The notes beneath the pieces were generated by a model, which was not told the origin of the DNA, did not search any database, and saw nothing but the letters and a program-made list of their open reading frames with translations. A DNA stretch of 64,000 nt, taken from the NCBI RefSeq assembly GCF_964340395.1, contig NC_135560.1, positions 22,004,175-22,068,174 on the forward strand, read 5' to 3'. This DNA is from Glandiceps talaboti. Its lineage: Eukaryota; Hemichordata; Enteropneusta; Spengelidae. The translations under genes were made by a program, and so were the position numbers. This document shows, in pieces, positions 11,886-24,420 of the stretch; position 1 is the stretch's first letter, and each line of letters opens with the position of its first letter.

Positions 11886-13560
11886 TGACCGTATTTGAAT
11901 TTCCTGTGGACTGAAAGTTTACACTATTATTAAAACTGCATTTTCATCCGACTTTTCAGAGAATTTCTCAAAGTTTACATTCTGTAGTATATATTCTATT
12001 TATTGAATACAATTTTCTGTGCAGATGTCCATGGAAATTGAAGACGTCAGAAATTTATGAATAGGTGGAAATTATCAAAGTCTAATTGTGTAATTTTAAA
12101 ACGTCTTTCTGTCCACTTGTCAATGGCCTGTTAAGCATTATCCAATCGAAAGTCAGGAGGAGATTGGAGTCAGAAAAAATGAAAAGCGACACTGTACGTC
12201 TAGGTTTATGGCAACTTAAATTGATTCGTATCAATTTCGCTAAAGGAGTAGTTCCTATTGTTTACAGTATGGGGAGACTGAATGTAAGCGATGGCCTTGA
12301 TGAGTTGTTGAGAGGATAACGGGTTTCCCTCACGCATGCTGTTTGTTGCTATATGGCGCCAACCGTTTCCTTTTACTGCTCAATTACTTCTCCTAGTATG
12401 CGTGCGAGTTTCGTTGGTATAGTATAACATACTAAAAACAGGATATTACTGCTGTGATTATAGCAGGTGATAAAATGTTATCATCATTTATACTTCACTT
12501 AATTATACCTTTAGTCCACCCGAATTTCTTTTTATGAACAAGTTATACGTTGTATTCTTTTGTTCTTAAAGAGAACGAACTCTAAATACAGTAGAGTCAC
12601 TGGAAATATCATTCAAACCTCCTATACCATGCAAAATATGTTCTACGTGAAACTATTCAGAAAGCATGATTGATACCGAGGGGTTAAGATAAAAGTAGCG
12701 TAACGCGGCCCTAAGAATATGACTTTTTTTTTACAGTGCCACACTTTCTCTTCCAGTCGTAAAATGAGATGGATGGTGGGTAACAAGATTATTGGAAAAT
12801 AAATTGAACATTAAATTACACTCGTAGTAAATAGTCCTGCGATAACTAACGATCAAGGGTTGGGAAAGAAACATATGAAGTTACAATTCAACACACGACT
12901 TTTTCAAGGAAATGTCCGGAATGGAATTTACGACTTTTAAGAAAGCAATAACCTTTGTTATTTAGTGCGTTTTACTTAGTCTACCATAAAGTCGTGTCAG
13001 GCCTTTCTATTATCCAATATCAAGAAACTAATATCATATGTTCTATAAATGATAAAGTAACTGTTGTTTTACCTAAAGATTCAACTCGGTGAATATGTCT
13101 ACCATAACCCGGTGATTAGATATCCCATAACAACCATAATAATTTACTGAGACGACCGTTACCATAATTTGTAAGCACTATCAATTAAAATATACATTTG
13201 ACTTTGGTGAACAATATGTTTCTAAATTTAGTAAAGATCACATGAGCATTTACCTTTGATAAACAATTTGTATCTTTCAGTAAATGTCGTATGAGTATTT
13301 GATATTCAAATTGATGGAAATTCTAGTATTTCATTATGTATAACATACATTGAAAGTTCAACCATAATTTCGATTTGTACACAATATCAACGCCAAAGTC
13401 CTGTCACATGGGAAAAATTTATTACTTAATTTTGTCTTTATTGGCAATATTAACGTCAGTAAGGGGATCACTTAATGGTAAATACCTTATAGAATAAATA
13501 TGTGTCGTCTTGTCATTTTGATATAGCTCTACTATGCATATCAACAAAATGTAATAACAC
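11886..13560. other. No gene seen
   Basis: AT-rich. A degenerate direct repeat containing AGTAAA and TGAGCATTT/TGAGTATTT lies at about 13196-13302. No supported exon. Confidence 0.4.
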
Positions 13561-13671
13561 CTGGTATTCGATAATAGTGATGTGATAGACAAATCAAAGT
13601 CAAAGGCTCTATGAACTTTTATTGATAGCGTACATTATCACGACTGTTTCCTAACACCTGAGACTATAGCT
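13561..13671 (+). repeat. Dispersed repeat, copy B (partner 7330-7440)
   Basis: Same-orientation partner of 7330-7440, sharing GTATTCGATAATAGTGATGT near the start and CTAACACCTGAGACT near the end. Confidence 0.65.
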
Positions 13672-13766
13672 TGGCAATTTTAATGATCCTGACGTCTGCC
13701 TTCACCTGTTGAAAATTACAAAGCTACTTCACTAATATGGGAGGGAGACTACTTAGTAAGTTAAAT

Positions 13767-13798
13767 CATAGACCCTACACCAACGTGTAGGGTCTATG
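13767..13798. mobile_element. Ultra-short hairpin insertion (32 bp) with exact 7-bp target duplication
   Basis: Arms CATAGACCCTACAC and GTGTAGGGTCTATG pair perfectly over 14 bp around a 4-base loop. The hairpin is bounded by identical 7-mers GTTAAAT (13760-13766 and 13799-13805). If the terminal C counts as duplicated, the repeat is 8 bp. It is a close relative of the hairpin at 14549-14586. The structure looks like a DNA transposon reduced to its terminal repeats; CA-starting ends and a 7-8 bp duplication would fit a hAT-type transposase. Confidence 0.65.
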
Positions 13799-14548
13799 GT
13801 TAAATCCTATTCCTACCAAAGGGAGATTTGTGTGCACACAATGATGTCAAGTTAAGCACAGAAGTTCCATCCGACTGGGACATACACTTTTTGTCATAAA
13901 ACCTTAGCATTTGGGTGTTTGAGACACACACAATCCTTGTTCGAAACACACACGATCCTGGTCATAAGACCTTAGCATTTGCCGTTTTGTGCAACAATTT
14001 ACTCTACAACTGGACACATCAAAAGATGCGTCAGTTCCAGGCGACAAAACAAACACTCCAGTCGAAACCACACCAACTTGTGTCTGCATCAACTCTCATT
14101 AACGGAACCTTTGATGTCTTCTGTTTTAGAGTAAATTGTTGCAGAAAACAACCAAATGCTAAGCTTTATGACCAGAATTGAGGTGTTCGAAACACATTGA
14201 ATCCTGGTCATAAGAGCTTATCATTTGGGGATTTTCTGCAACAATTTACTCTAAAACAGCACACATCAAAGGGCCGTCAACACGGATTGACAGTTCGGAT
14301 AGTCTACACGACGGGTGTTTTCGGTGACCAACACCCCGTACAATTCTGACTCTCCGACGCCCCAGCGGTGGCAGTCGCTCCATCATGGATGGGTGGGTAC
14401 CCCGGCTTGTTAGCGAAATTTCATATGTACCCCTTTTCCAGTTAATATTTCAATGAAAAAGAATCCCCCTTTTTTGTATACTGAATCTGGGAGAAAATCA
14501 CTTCAAAAACCCCCTTTTTTCCGAAATCCGGGAGGTTTTACCTTCAAC

Positions 14549-14586
14549 CATAGACCCTCCACCAAACATATGGTGGAGGGTCTATG
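14549..14586. mobile_element. Ultra-short hairpin insertion (38 bp) with exact 7-bp target duplication
   Basis: Arms CATAGACCCTCCACCA and TGGTGGAGGGTCTATG pair perfectly over 16 bp around AACATA. The 7-mer CTTCAAC lies immediately on both sides (14542-14548 and 14587-14593). Compared with the hairpin at 13767, one arm position is changed on both strands (A-T to C-G), so pairing is kept. It lies inside the 1.7-kb element. Confidence 0.65.
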
Positions 14587-14619
14587 CTTCAACTAGCTCT
14601 GGGTTTCTTCACTACGGGT

Positions 14620-14780
<161 letters not shown>

Positions 14781-15591
14781 TAGTAGAATGGGACATCGTA
14801 CCCATATTCTCGGAGGGTGATCTGAAAAAGTACCCCCTTTTTATGATTCCACGGACCTAGATGGCCGACGAGATGCGAAACATCCATTGGACTAAGAAAA
14901 CAGGTCGTAAATTCTGATATTGCGATTTTGAAGAGTCACTTTCACGGTAGGCATGCTTGCAGACGGTGTACGCGTTTCGCTCAAGGGACGACTTACTCCG
15001 TATGCAAGCAGGACTATATCACGGCAGAGTACCATCTAATTTGGATGAAGAATCATTGAAGTTTGAGCGTATCATACACCACTTTTTTAAAATTTGATGT
15101 AGACACTGGACGTACGTACTCTACGAAAAGACACAGCGAGAGAGGGATTAAAAAGGAGACACGAGAAACATCAGTGGAAAGCGGGATGGTCACCGAAAAC
15201 ACTGGACATCGCGTAGTAGACGTCTACTGCCTGCTCAAGTGCTAGCGCTCTATTCAGCGTTGAAAGCGGCATCTTTTGATGGTCATAAATGCTTAGCATT
15301 TGGGACTTAATGTCAACAATTTACTCTGTTCGACAGACCAGAAGTTAGTGTGTCTTAGACACCACACGAAATAGTAACAGTGTGTAAAGCAGGATGCTTT
15401 GAAGAAGTTACCGCCGACTAACGCATCTTTTGATGTGTTCTGTATTCGAGTAAATTGTAGCATAAAACGTCAAATGCTAAGCTTTTATGACCAGGATTCA
15501 GTGTGTCTCAAAAAAGGATTGTGTGTGTCTCAAACAAGAATTGTGCGTGTCTCACACACCCAAATGCTAAGGTTTTATGACACAAAGTGTA

Positions 15592-17595
15592 TTAAGGAAC
15601 CGTTGACACTCTATAGACATTGAATTGATCTGATACATAAACTAACACCTAATTCTGCTCATTTTTGTATGTTTAATCAGTGTAAAGCCATCTAAATCAC
15701 ACTGATAATTTAATTGATTGTTATTGTCTCACTTCTAAATTTTCCCATAGGTGTATAATAACCTTTTCGCAACAATAAATTACACTGGAGAAAGAAGTAT
15801 CTATTTACACTTAGTTGTACACCTTAAGGTAACTGAATGGCTACCAAACTGTAATGCTAAGATGTGTATCTACAAACATCACTTCTAACATGTCCGACAA
15901 AAACATTTTGTTTAGCACAAATTCAAAATTCAGAAGTGTATTCTCGTCTCTATAGAACATATTGACAGTAGTAACGCACAACCTTTGATGTTTTGATATA
16001 CGATGTCTAATATACAATGGATGTCAGCATATATCCAAATTATTTACAAATTTCCTGTCAAATTTTCATATGATTTCCCAACAATACCGCGATGCCGATG
16101 GCAATCACAACAACGCATCTGGTATGGGTAAAAAAATTCTAATCCTTGAGAATCTCCATATTCAGTCATTATGGCTGCATTCGTAAATAAAAGATTCCAT
16201 GCAAATGATAGTTGTTCTCAACAATGAGATCGCTATCAAGAATAATGTCCTGCTTAGGATGTGTACTCAATCGGAGGATATGATAGAAATTGTTCACAGC
16301 AGTTTCAAAGTCTATCCCTATAATCCCTAGTATTCATAAATCTAACGAAGGAGAATTCGTAGGAGTTGTATTCCCCTCAAGTAGTTGCATTAGCAGGTCA
16401 AAAGGACTTTTGCTTTAATTCCAACCAAAGTCGAAGTAGTTAGTAAAATATAGTACAGGGTATGTCACTTGACAAATGTTTCATAAAAGTATAGATGGAA
16501 TCCCTTTCAATTTATAGTACTAATATATTCACAAGGAAAATTCAAGTTAACATTATGTGGGTGGAGAGATGATTGTAAGTGGTATCCAAAACATGGAAGA
16601 CCAATAGGTCAACATAACTAAAGGTACCCTTTATCTCATTGGAAAAAAATCTTGTTTATGAATGCATCAACATGACTCTCTTTATACATCGACCACTTTA
16701 TCATATTCATCAAGAATATCCTCAAAACACCATCAAACATTATTTCCTATGGGTATAAAGTTATAATTAAAATTTAAGGAAGATTGATTTATAATTAGTG
16801 GATCAGCTTGGAGATGTGGTTAAAGTACTTGTGCGAATTATTTTCCTTCTTGCTGTGTTCGTACCAGATGGGAGTCATGAAAATAGATCGGTTACAGCTT
16901 ATTAGCCTCGAACCGTAGTGAACTCCCATGTGGGCAGGATGGAATGACCACTAACACATGTTGTTCCTATTCCATTTATTAATACTATGTCTCAAATACT
17001 TGACTTATACTTTTTACTGTTACTGTATTTAGCAACACACATGCATGATTTACATGCATGCATGATTTACACTTCCCTTTCAGGCCACAGATCATTGTGA
17101 TATACGCATCTGTTGTGTGCAAGTTGTAATGTTGCTTTCTATGTATACACTCACTGCAACATGCACACTTAGAGGTACAGCTTCCCATACAAACATTTGA
17201 GACACATAAGAATGAATTCGCACCCAAAATCAAGAACATGTGAATAGTATAGTATTAAAACACACCACCACTATCACTTACGTCATTTGTTACGAATAAC
17301 CTTTTATCTACGGATATTGATTGTATGAAATTTGAATAACACTTCACCAAATATATGTGAGTCTGGATGATTGATGATGACCAAATAAGTTTTATTAATC
17401 AAAATATTCCAAATATTTTGAGAACATGAAATGTTAATTCCATTGAAAGTCAATCTTTATATCATTATTACTTTATCTAATATTTGGAATTAAAATTAAA
17501 ATTAAAATTAAAACATTAAAACAATGTCAAATCATATATATAGAATGATGTAGAACTTAGTAATATGTCTAAGTTAAAAGGCACTTAACGTATTA
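15592..17595. other. No gene seen
   Basis: AT-rich. A possible very degenerate tRNA-like stretch at about 16800-16880 is too weak to call. A short ACATGCATGATTT direct repeat is at about 17039-17071. No supported exon. Confidence 0.4.
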
Positions 17596-18095
17596 ATATA
17601 TTTATAAATAGTTCTGACAAATGTAAACTTTTACATAACCTCCTCTAATAAAATACACTGATGCATTAGCATTGTGGAAATGTAAGTTCGCACTTCTGCA
17701 TGATTTTACAAATACTAGAATGTCAAAAAAGACAATTTTGAAGATATATCTATGCCAAAATATATCAAACGCCTACTCAGTCCGCCAATGACTAAGTCCT
17801 TTAACGAGTCAGATATAGGAGATATACGATACACTATTAGATTTCATAATGCATATACAGTACTGACAAAATATAAACTTTTACGAAGTTCCTCTAATAA
17901 ACTCCACAGGGATACTTCTGTATTATATAGCATGCAGTTATTGCTTGATTTTTTTAAAATAAATAAATGTCAGCAAAGATGACTGAAGAGATTTTTACAT
18001 CAAAGAATATCAAACGTGTACTCAATCTCTCATGATAACGGTTCGTTGGGACTTAGATGTAGACGATATTGGATACGTTATCAAACTCCATCATA
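17596..18095 (+). repeat. Tandem duplication, about 248-bp unit, two diverged copies
   Basis: CTGACAAATGTAAACTTTTA near 17614 recurs as CTGACAAAATATAAACTTTT near 17862, both followed by CCTCTAATAAA. Likewise ATATCAAACG.CTACTCA near 17761 recurs as ATATCAAACGTGTACTCA near 18008. The repeat is non-coding; an open frame over part of it is not convincing. Confidence 0.6.
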
Positions 18096-19157
18096 CAGTC
18101 CTCAGAAAGAAAACTTATCATAAATCACATTCAAAGAACGAGTCATTTCTCTAGAAACGATAATGTTAAACTTGGACACGTCAGATAAATTTCTTCAAAA
18201 CATTGTAAAAGAATTTACAGTATGCTATTCAGTCAGACATTTCCATCTCCGAATGTAATTAGTAAGCTAAGTTTTGTAAAATATTACTGTCATGTATTGT
18301 TTGTCATTTATGATTACACTGTCTGATAGTTACTTTGTGTGATCATGCCAATAGCAGTTATTATTATATGATTCCCATATGCAATGCATAAGGTAGCAGT
18401 AAGATAGCAAAACTCAAATTACTTTCCTTCATCCTAAATCTACGAGGGATTGTTGATTATATGTATCAATATTTCTAACTTAGGTGATTTTGTGGACACA
18501 GGCTCAGAAGCCTATATATCCCAATCAGTCTGTTCTGAATTTCTAGTATGCATAACCTTGTCTTTGGAGTTGAACTTAATGTCTTGATCCATCCAGAAGT
18601 TCTCCAGGTGTTGTTAAACATCATTTAAACTGCAAAGTTTTAGTTCAGCTAGAAAACAATAAACGATCGAGGTCACTAAATTTAGGAAAGGTGCGTGACA
18701 AAAGCTGCAAACATTTACAAAACAAATTTAAAATCAAAGGATTTTGCAATAAAACAGTACATGACTTGTTGAGTTGGATTTAGATTTAGATTCATATATT
18801 GACACTCTGTCATGTTACGTCATATTCAGATTGTTTTGTGGTGTTACATCTACTACCTTGAAGTAATAATTGATTGTTTCAAAGTGTTTAGTTTCACATT
18901 TAAGATCAGAGTGTCATCATCCAATACTTTACTTTAGTCCTAACTCCAGCAGATTGTACCAAACTACAGCTTCTAGGCAGGAGACCTAACGCTATCAAAT
19001 CCTATACACTGCACATGATTAATGTATTCAGTCATTTAATTTTCTTTGGAGAAACATCATTACTCCAATACCGCCTTACCTGAACATCCCCAGATTTACT
19101 AATCATTATTATTCAAATAATCAACAAGACATGTTAAAAATCAGAACTTTGCCTTTA
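18096..19157. other. No gene seen
   Basis: AT-rich sequence up to the TTA that flanks the next TIR element. Nothing recognised. Confidence 0.4.
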
Positions 19158-21794
19158 GGGAGCGATCAGTTTTTACGGCCGGGGGGGGGGGGGCAAATCA
19201 GAGGGTGGGGGTCACCTTAATTGGGGACTCAAAGGAGGGGGGTCATCATTTTTACTCAAAGGGGGTGGGGTCACCTTGTTTTCAACTAAACAAAATCATG
19301 GGCCACGCTCCTATACTTAAATGTTCATACATTTAATATCATAACTAGGCCAAAGCCCCTAAGCTGGCACAGCTGGGTAGATTCATTTGTGAGCGGCTGC
19401 CTCATGATGATATCATAGATTGCACTCTCGGTGTGGAGATTGCACTTCGTACATAGAATGTGCATACCTAGTCATTGTACCGCAATACATCCTTGGGTAA
19501 AACCACCAAAAAGCATTGCATAGTATATAGGACACGCATGCGTACTAGTCATTGAGCTGCTATGCTGCTGCTTGCAGACGCTGTGTGAGCTATTAAACAA
19601 AAAATGTATGTGCATAAAATAAACCATAAACAAATAGCTATAAATATACATTCAAATATAACAAAAACTCTGTCTCTTGATACATCCAATGCATATGATA
19701 TGGCATCACAACACTGCACCATGGCCACCTCGCTATTCCATGCCACGAGTTGCATTGTGTCATCTTGTGGTAGAAAAACTTGCTTGTGTAGCTGTACATG
19801 TAAGACATAAGAAATGAAATACCTTAAGATTTACTGGCTCTAAAATATGTTCCTTCATTGACCTGAACATGTGAAATCGTGCACAAACATAACCAATTTA
19901 GGACACTTTGAAATAATATGTGGCAAACACTGTGACTGAAAGTGCCTGACCCAGCCTGTGTCTAGATATTGGATATTCAATGTCCAGGTATACAGTTAGT
20001 CTAGTTCCTATATATTTTTGTACATCGATTAGAAGTCCCAAATTGATTTATGGTTGAGATCAATAGTTCAATGTAGGGTAAAAACTAGATTTTTTTAGTG
20101 TGGGGTGGGGATGAGAGGTCTTTTATAATGAAATCTGTTTTGTACCCCAATACAAACAATTCTAAAAATGTCAGATTGAAAAATGGGAAAAACACTAAAA
20201 TACATTTATATTGTGCCAATAAAAGAGCTATTTTTCCTCACTACATACTGGCTGTGTATTCATAGCACTACATAATACTATATACTGATTTGAAATTGAT
20301 TGTGCTGTGTGCAACAATTTTACCAATTTAGTTAGAAGGGGATGGGGAAGGGGTTCTGAGGCCTTACTAAAAGAATGTTTTTTTACCTACTGATCTCACC
20401 CCTAATGTGTTGATTTATCATACATGTACAAACTATTGAACTGTTACTTTGCATAGCTATAGTACGAACTACATGTGTTATCAAAAATTACTTTTCAGTG
20501 TTTGTGTTTCACTTCTTCTCTGATACCTGTGACCATCACCAAGTTTAATACATGTTACCAGGCTACATGTGAAACCCCCTTTCTCTTGCTATTGTTTTAC
20601 ACCATAAACTACCAAGAAAGAAATATATTCCAAGGTGAACACAATATTAATCGGATTCTCGGAGAATATATATTATGTGAATGACTGGTAAACAAAGTTA
20701 TAAACACAGATTTGTTTTGATGATGATCTAGTAGCCAGGACTTCTATAGTACTGACACGGTGCAAAGTTATGAGGAAAATTAGATTTTACATCTCCCCTG
20801 GAATATCTAGTATCCACATTGAGTGACTGTATACTGCAAGTACAATTTTGTCAGCAGATCATAATATTACATTTCCTTGTTATTAGAATGTATTTATTTT
20901 CAAGGCTATCATGTTGCCAGCAATAAACTGGACAACATAGCCAATAGTAAGTGAATTGAATTAGTAATCAACTTTAGAAACTGATGTAGTACAGAAAACA
21001 TTTTTATGACATTTTTATTTTCTATTTTGAAACCAATGTCATTTATCACATTTCATTATTCAAAACCTTTCAAAAATATTTTGGTTAAAATTAGCAGTGT
21101 GGTCAATGAATGGGGGAGGGGGGTTTGAGTCAGTGCCAATTATGAACAGGACAAACAAGTGCCTTGAGGAGTGCAAACGTGTATATGTATGGAAAGCCGC
21201 AGTTGTGTTAAGTCTAAAGAAAACAATATATTGACTTTATGATGTGAACATATCTTTATATGATATAAACAATTCATTATATGATGCAAGTACATCATTA
21301 TGTGTGACAGTTATTGACATGGGTTTACAAGTATGTTATCTCCATTTATAATATTGTACTTGATAATGAGCTGAATTAATCAATATTAATAGTTCACTCA
21401 ATCTAAGAGATATCCTGGAACTTTTGGTTACTAAAACATGAATATTTTGTATGTCCGTGAACAGACAATCATACTTCTCATAGGGTTCCTATCTAAAGAG
21501 CTTTATACATGTGAAACAATGGATTTTGGTTAGCAATTTACCAGATACACTGAAAATGTAACATGTAAAATTAACTATGCAGTGTACGGTATTATGCTTT
21601 GAGGATAGAGTGTCTTTTGCAAGAACAAAAAGAGTGTTTCTTGTCAACAGATGGGAGGGGGGACATTGTACTTTTTATTTGTCAGGGGGGGGGGTGGATT
21701 GTATTGTGGATGAATTGCAGGGGGGCACTATTTTTAAGTACAACATGAACAAAAAGTCACCGGCCCACCCCGGCCGTAAAAACTGATCGCTCCC
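19158..21794. mobile_element. PIF/Harbinger-like non-autonomous TIR element, 2.64 kb
   Basis: The first 27 bases (starting GGGAGCGATCAGTTTTTACG, ending in GGGG) are perfectly inverted at 21768-21794. TTA flanks both ends (19155-19157 and 21795-21797). GGG-starting ends with a TWA duplication fit PIF/Harbinger, and the end sequence resembles that of 5048-5750 (GGGnGCnnTCAGT...TTAC). The interior holds G-rich stretches near both ends (19181-19275 and 21655-21727) and a dispersed repeat at 20095-20330. No transposase or SANT frame longer than about 70 codons is present, so the element is non-autonomous. Confidence 0.7.
20095..20330 (+). repeat. Dispersed repeat, copy 2 (partner 1486-1772)
   Basis: Same-orientation relative of 1486-1772: a G-rich head (GTGGGGTGGGGATGAG), then the shared block ending TACTGATTTGAAATTGATTG. 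It lies inside the 2.64-kb TIR element, so that element either captured the repeat or was invaded by it. Confidence 0.5.
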
Positions 21795-21797
21795 TTA

Positions 21798-22279
21798 TTT
21801 ACTGTCACGAAACGGTTTGAGTTTTAAAACAGGTATACTTATAAAACTTGACTACCCACCTCATTTTATTAATTTATGTCCAATTCCATTCTAAACTCAA
21901 TCAATTTCTGTAGGACATCATTTTGCTGAATTGAGAATACTTAAATGATCAGAAATACCTATACATTTATAAATATTTGTGATTATTTAAACTGAAGGAG
22001 TTGATTAAGAGTAGATGAAACGAATGACAATTTTCTTCTCCGATCATGAGATGAATATAAAGTACTCTAACTTATTAATATTCTAAATTTCACAGCCTCT
22101 CCCCGTTCTCTTAACGTGTAATTATTAATGTTTGTAATTTACCATGTATGTCAGTTGTACGTTTTTGACATTCCTACATTGATGTTCGTGTTATCTTTCA
22201 GCGTAAAGCAATGTTTTGACTAAGTCTTTTTGCATTTATGTCGTCGTAAGCAGAGCCATAACAAACAGGCAGAGACATC
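21798..22279. other. No gene seen
   Basis: AT-rich sequence between the TIR element and the compound microsatellite; nothing recognised. Confidence 0.4.
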
Positions 22280-22322
<43 letters not shown>

Positions 22323-22359
22323 TCACATATATATATACATACATACATACACACACACA

Positions 22360-22407
<48 letters not shown>

Positions 22408-22441
22408 CACACATACATACATACATACATACATACATACA

Positions 22442-22472
<31 letters not shown>

Positions 22473-22502
22473 TTTATTTATTTATTTATTTATTTATTTA
22501 TT
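22280..22502 (+). repeat. Compound microsatellite
   Basis: Consecutive blocks of GACA, CATA, CA, CGCA, CA, CATA and finally TTTA repeats. A second CA-rich block follows at about 22576-22620. All long frames here encode repeat peptides and are not genes. Confidence 0.97.
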
Positions 22503-23003
22503 AAGCCGTGTATATGTACACAAGAAGTGACATTGGCAAGGAAATATACCAAAAGACACACAGACGAGCGCGCATACACCCCCCCCACACACACACACAT
22601 ACATACACACACACACATGCAGATAGGTTTTTCCTCTGTAATCGCTGTTCGCTACGAAATACGTTAGCCTTTATGAGAGCGCTGCGCTGTGTATAGCTAC
22701 ACAACACCTTCGCTTGCAATGTTTTGCTGTGTTTATTTCTTGAATTATGGTCGCTCAATTGTTTACGGAGCATCAGCGAGATTTAAAGGACTTCAATCGA
22801 CAGATTCAACTCATTTGAACAACACAAATATCGTGTTAACGTCATCTATCATAGATCTATTGCCAAGTACAACTAACAGGCCTAGGTGTAATAGTAATCT
22901 TGCTATGTGAATAATTTATGTTATGAAGTTTGAAACTGGGTGAACAAAATGCGTCAAAAGGTGGTATGATTTCCATAAACTGATTTGTTCTCGTGTAACC
23001 CAT

Positions 23004-23408
23004 CATTCTGAGTGAAAGGGGATCGCCACTCCTCCAGGAAATAGTCTATAGAGACATTTTCATAAACGATGGGTTCTAGAGAGTCAGTTCATGATGTTAC
23101 ATCACCTACAATTACTTGTGATTTCAGAGAAGTATCAAGTTGATATTGTGCCTTCATAGAGTATCTTTGCTATGGGCTACTGCATCATGAATATTCAGTG
23201 TGCAACATGAACACATTATTTCTGCTGCCTCTATGATGCAGTAGCCCATAGCAGAGATACCATACAAATGTACAAAATCAACTTGATGCTTTTCTGAAAT
23301 CACAAGTAATTGTATGTGTTGTAAAATCATGAACTGACTCTCGAGAACCCATAGTTTATGATAATGACTTCATTTCCTGGAGTGGTGTTCCCCTATTTAA
23401 AGAGAATG
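23004..23408. repeat. Long imperfect fold-back element, about 405 bp
   Basis: The left arm (23004-23189) and right arm (23232-23408) are inverted copies, both running from CATTCT through CTCCAGGAAAT, GAGAGTCAGTTCATGAT, CAATTACTTGTGATTTCAGA and GCTATGGGCTACTGCATCAT. They flank a spacer of about 42 bases. Arm divergence is of the order of 15-20 per cent by eye. No target duplication was found. RNA from either strand would form a long stem. Confidence 0.8.
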
Positions 23409-23789
23409 CGTCTCCAATAAATATAGCCCCTATCGTATTAAAAGCTCTATACGCATCGTCAATAATTACATTAAAATATATTTTCAATAAATTTGAAATT
23501 TGATTGATAATATCCTAATACTAAAACGTTGTTCTGATGTACAGCTGTTGATCTTTGGATCGAATTGTGCATTGTATACCTGCTTCTAAAGTTAAAATGT
23601 CGTTGAAGACAAAGTTGCGGATAGACAGCTTACATGAAAATTGTTAATGAATAGTATGCACAATAAATATATTGTGCCATGTTTCACCAATTCACGTGGT
23701 TGTAGCAGCTTTTCAGTATTGTCGATGATAGAGAAATTTGCATGGCATGAGTTCCTAATGTTTAAATTGACATTTTGGGATAAACATTG
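23409..23789. other. No gene seen
   Basis: AT-rich sequence; nothing recognised. Confidence 0.4.
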
Positions 23790-24420
23790 AAAAACATATG
23801 CAAATATACCTATCAATGGGACCATGTCCATAGCAATAGTGAAATGATGACATATATTGCAAAACTAACAACAGATATGGATAGGCACATGGACAAACAC
23901 TCAAAGCATGCACACATATGCCTATCAATTAAGACCACGCCCATGACAACAACCATGGGATAGCGTATATTACAAGTATAACAACAGTGATTGGTAGGCA
24001 AATAGATATACATTCAAAACATAAACACTTAAATGCCTAGAAACAAGACCATGTCCACAGCAACAACCAAATGACAGTGTATATTGCAAAGTTAACAACA
24101 TGGATGGATAGGCTAGTGGATACATCCAAAAGGTGAATGTATATATGCCTAGCAACAGTACAATCCCGCCCTTAGCAACAGTAAAATGATGGTGTATCTT
24201 GCAAAGATAACAACAAGTATTTTAGGCAAGTGACTAAACATTCAAAAAATAATACTTATATGCCAAGCAAGTAAGACCACAGCAACAGCCAAATATCATT
24301 CAAGCATTCAAATGTAAGTAAGATCAAATATACATAGAAGTCATGGACACATCCATAGCAACAACCAATATTATCTTGGGTAAAGATAACAACAGCTATG
24401 GGTATTTGCGAACTTGCTAT
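23790..24420 (+). repeat. Tandem repeat, about 114-bp unit, 4-5 diverged copies
   Basis: Units restart at about 23804, 23918, 24032, 24144 and 24260 with ATGCCTA-type starts, each followed by AAGACCACGCCCAT-like text, AGCAACAACCAAATGA, a TATATTGCAAAG block, TAACAACA and GATAGGCA. It is a degenerate satellite-like or interspersed array. Open frames on the minus strand follow the repeat period and are not genes. Confidence 0.75.

Noticed and set aside
16796-16950. tRNA-derived SINE
   Set aside because: A possible A box and a poor B box (TGTTCGTACC) exist, but there is no recognisable body or tail.
16985-17239. Cysteine-rich minus-strand frame (84 codons)
   Set aside because: Cysteines come from TGC/TGT-rich low-complexity text with ACATGCATG repeats; no signal peptide pattern, splice context or known spacing.
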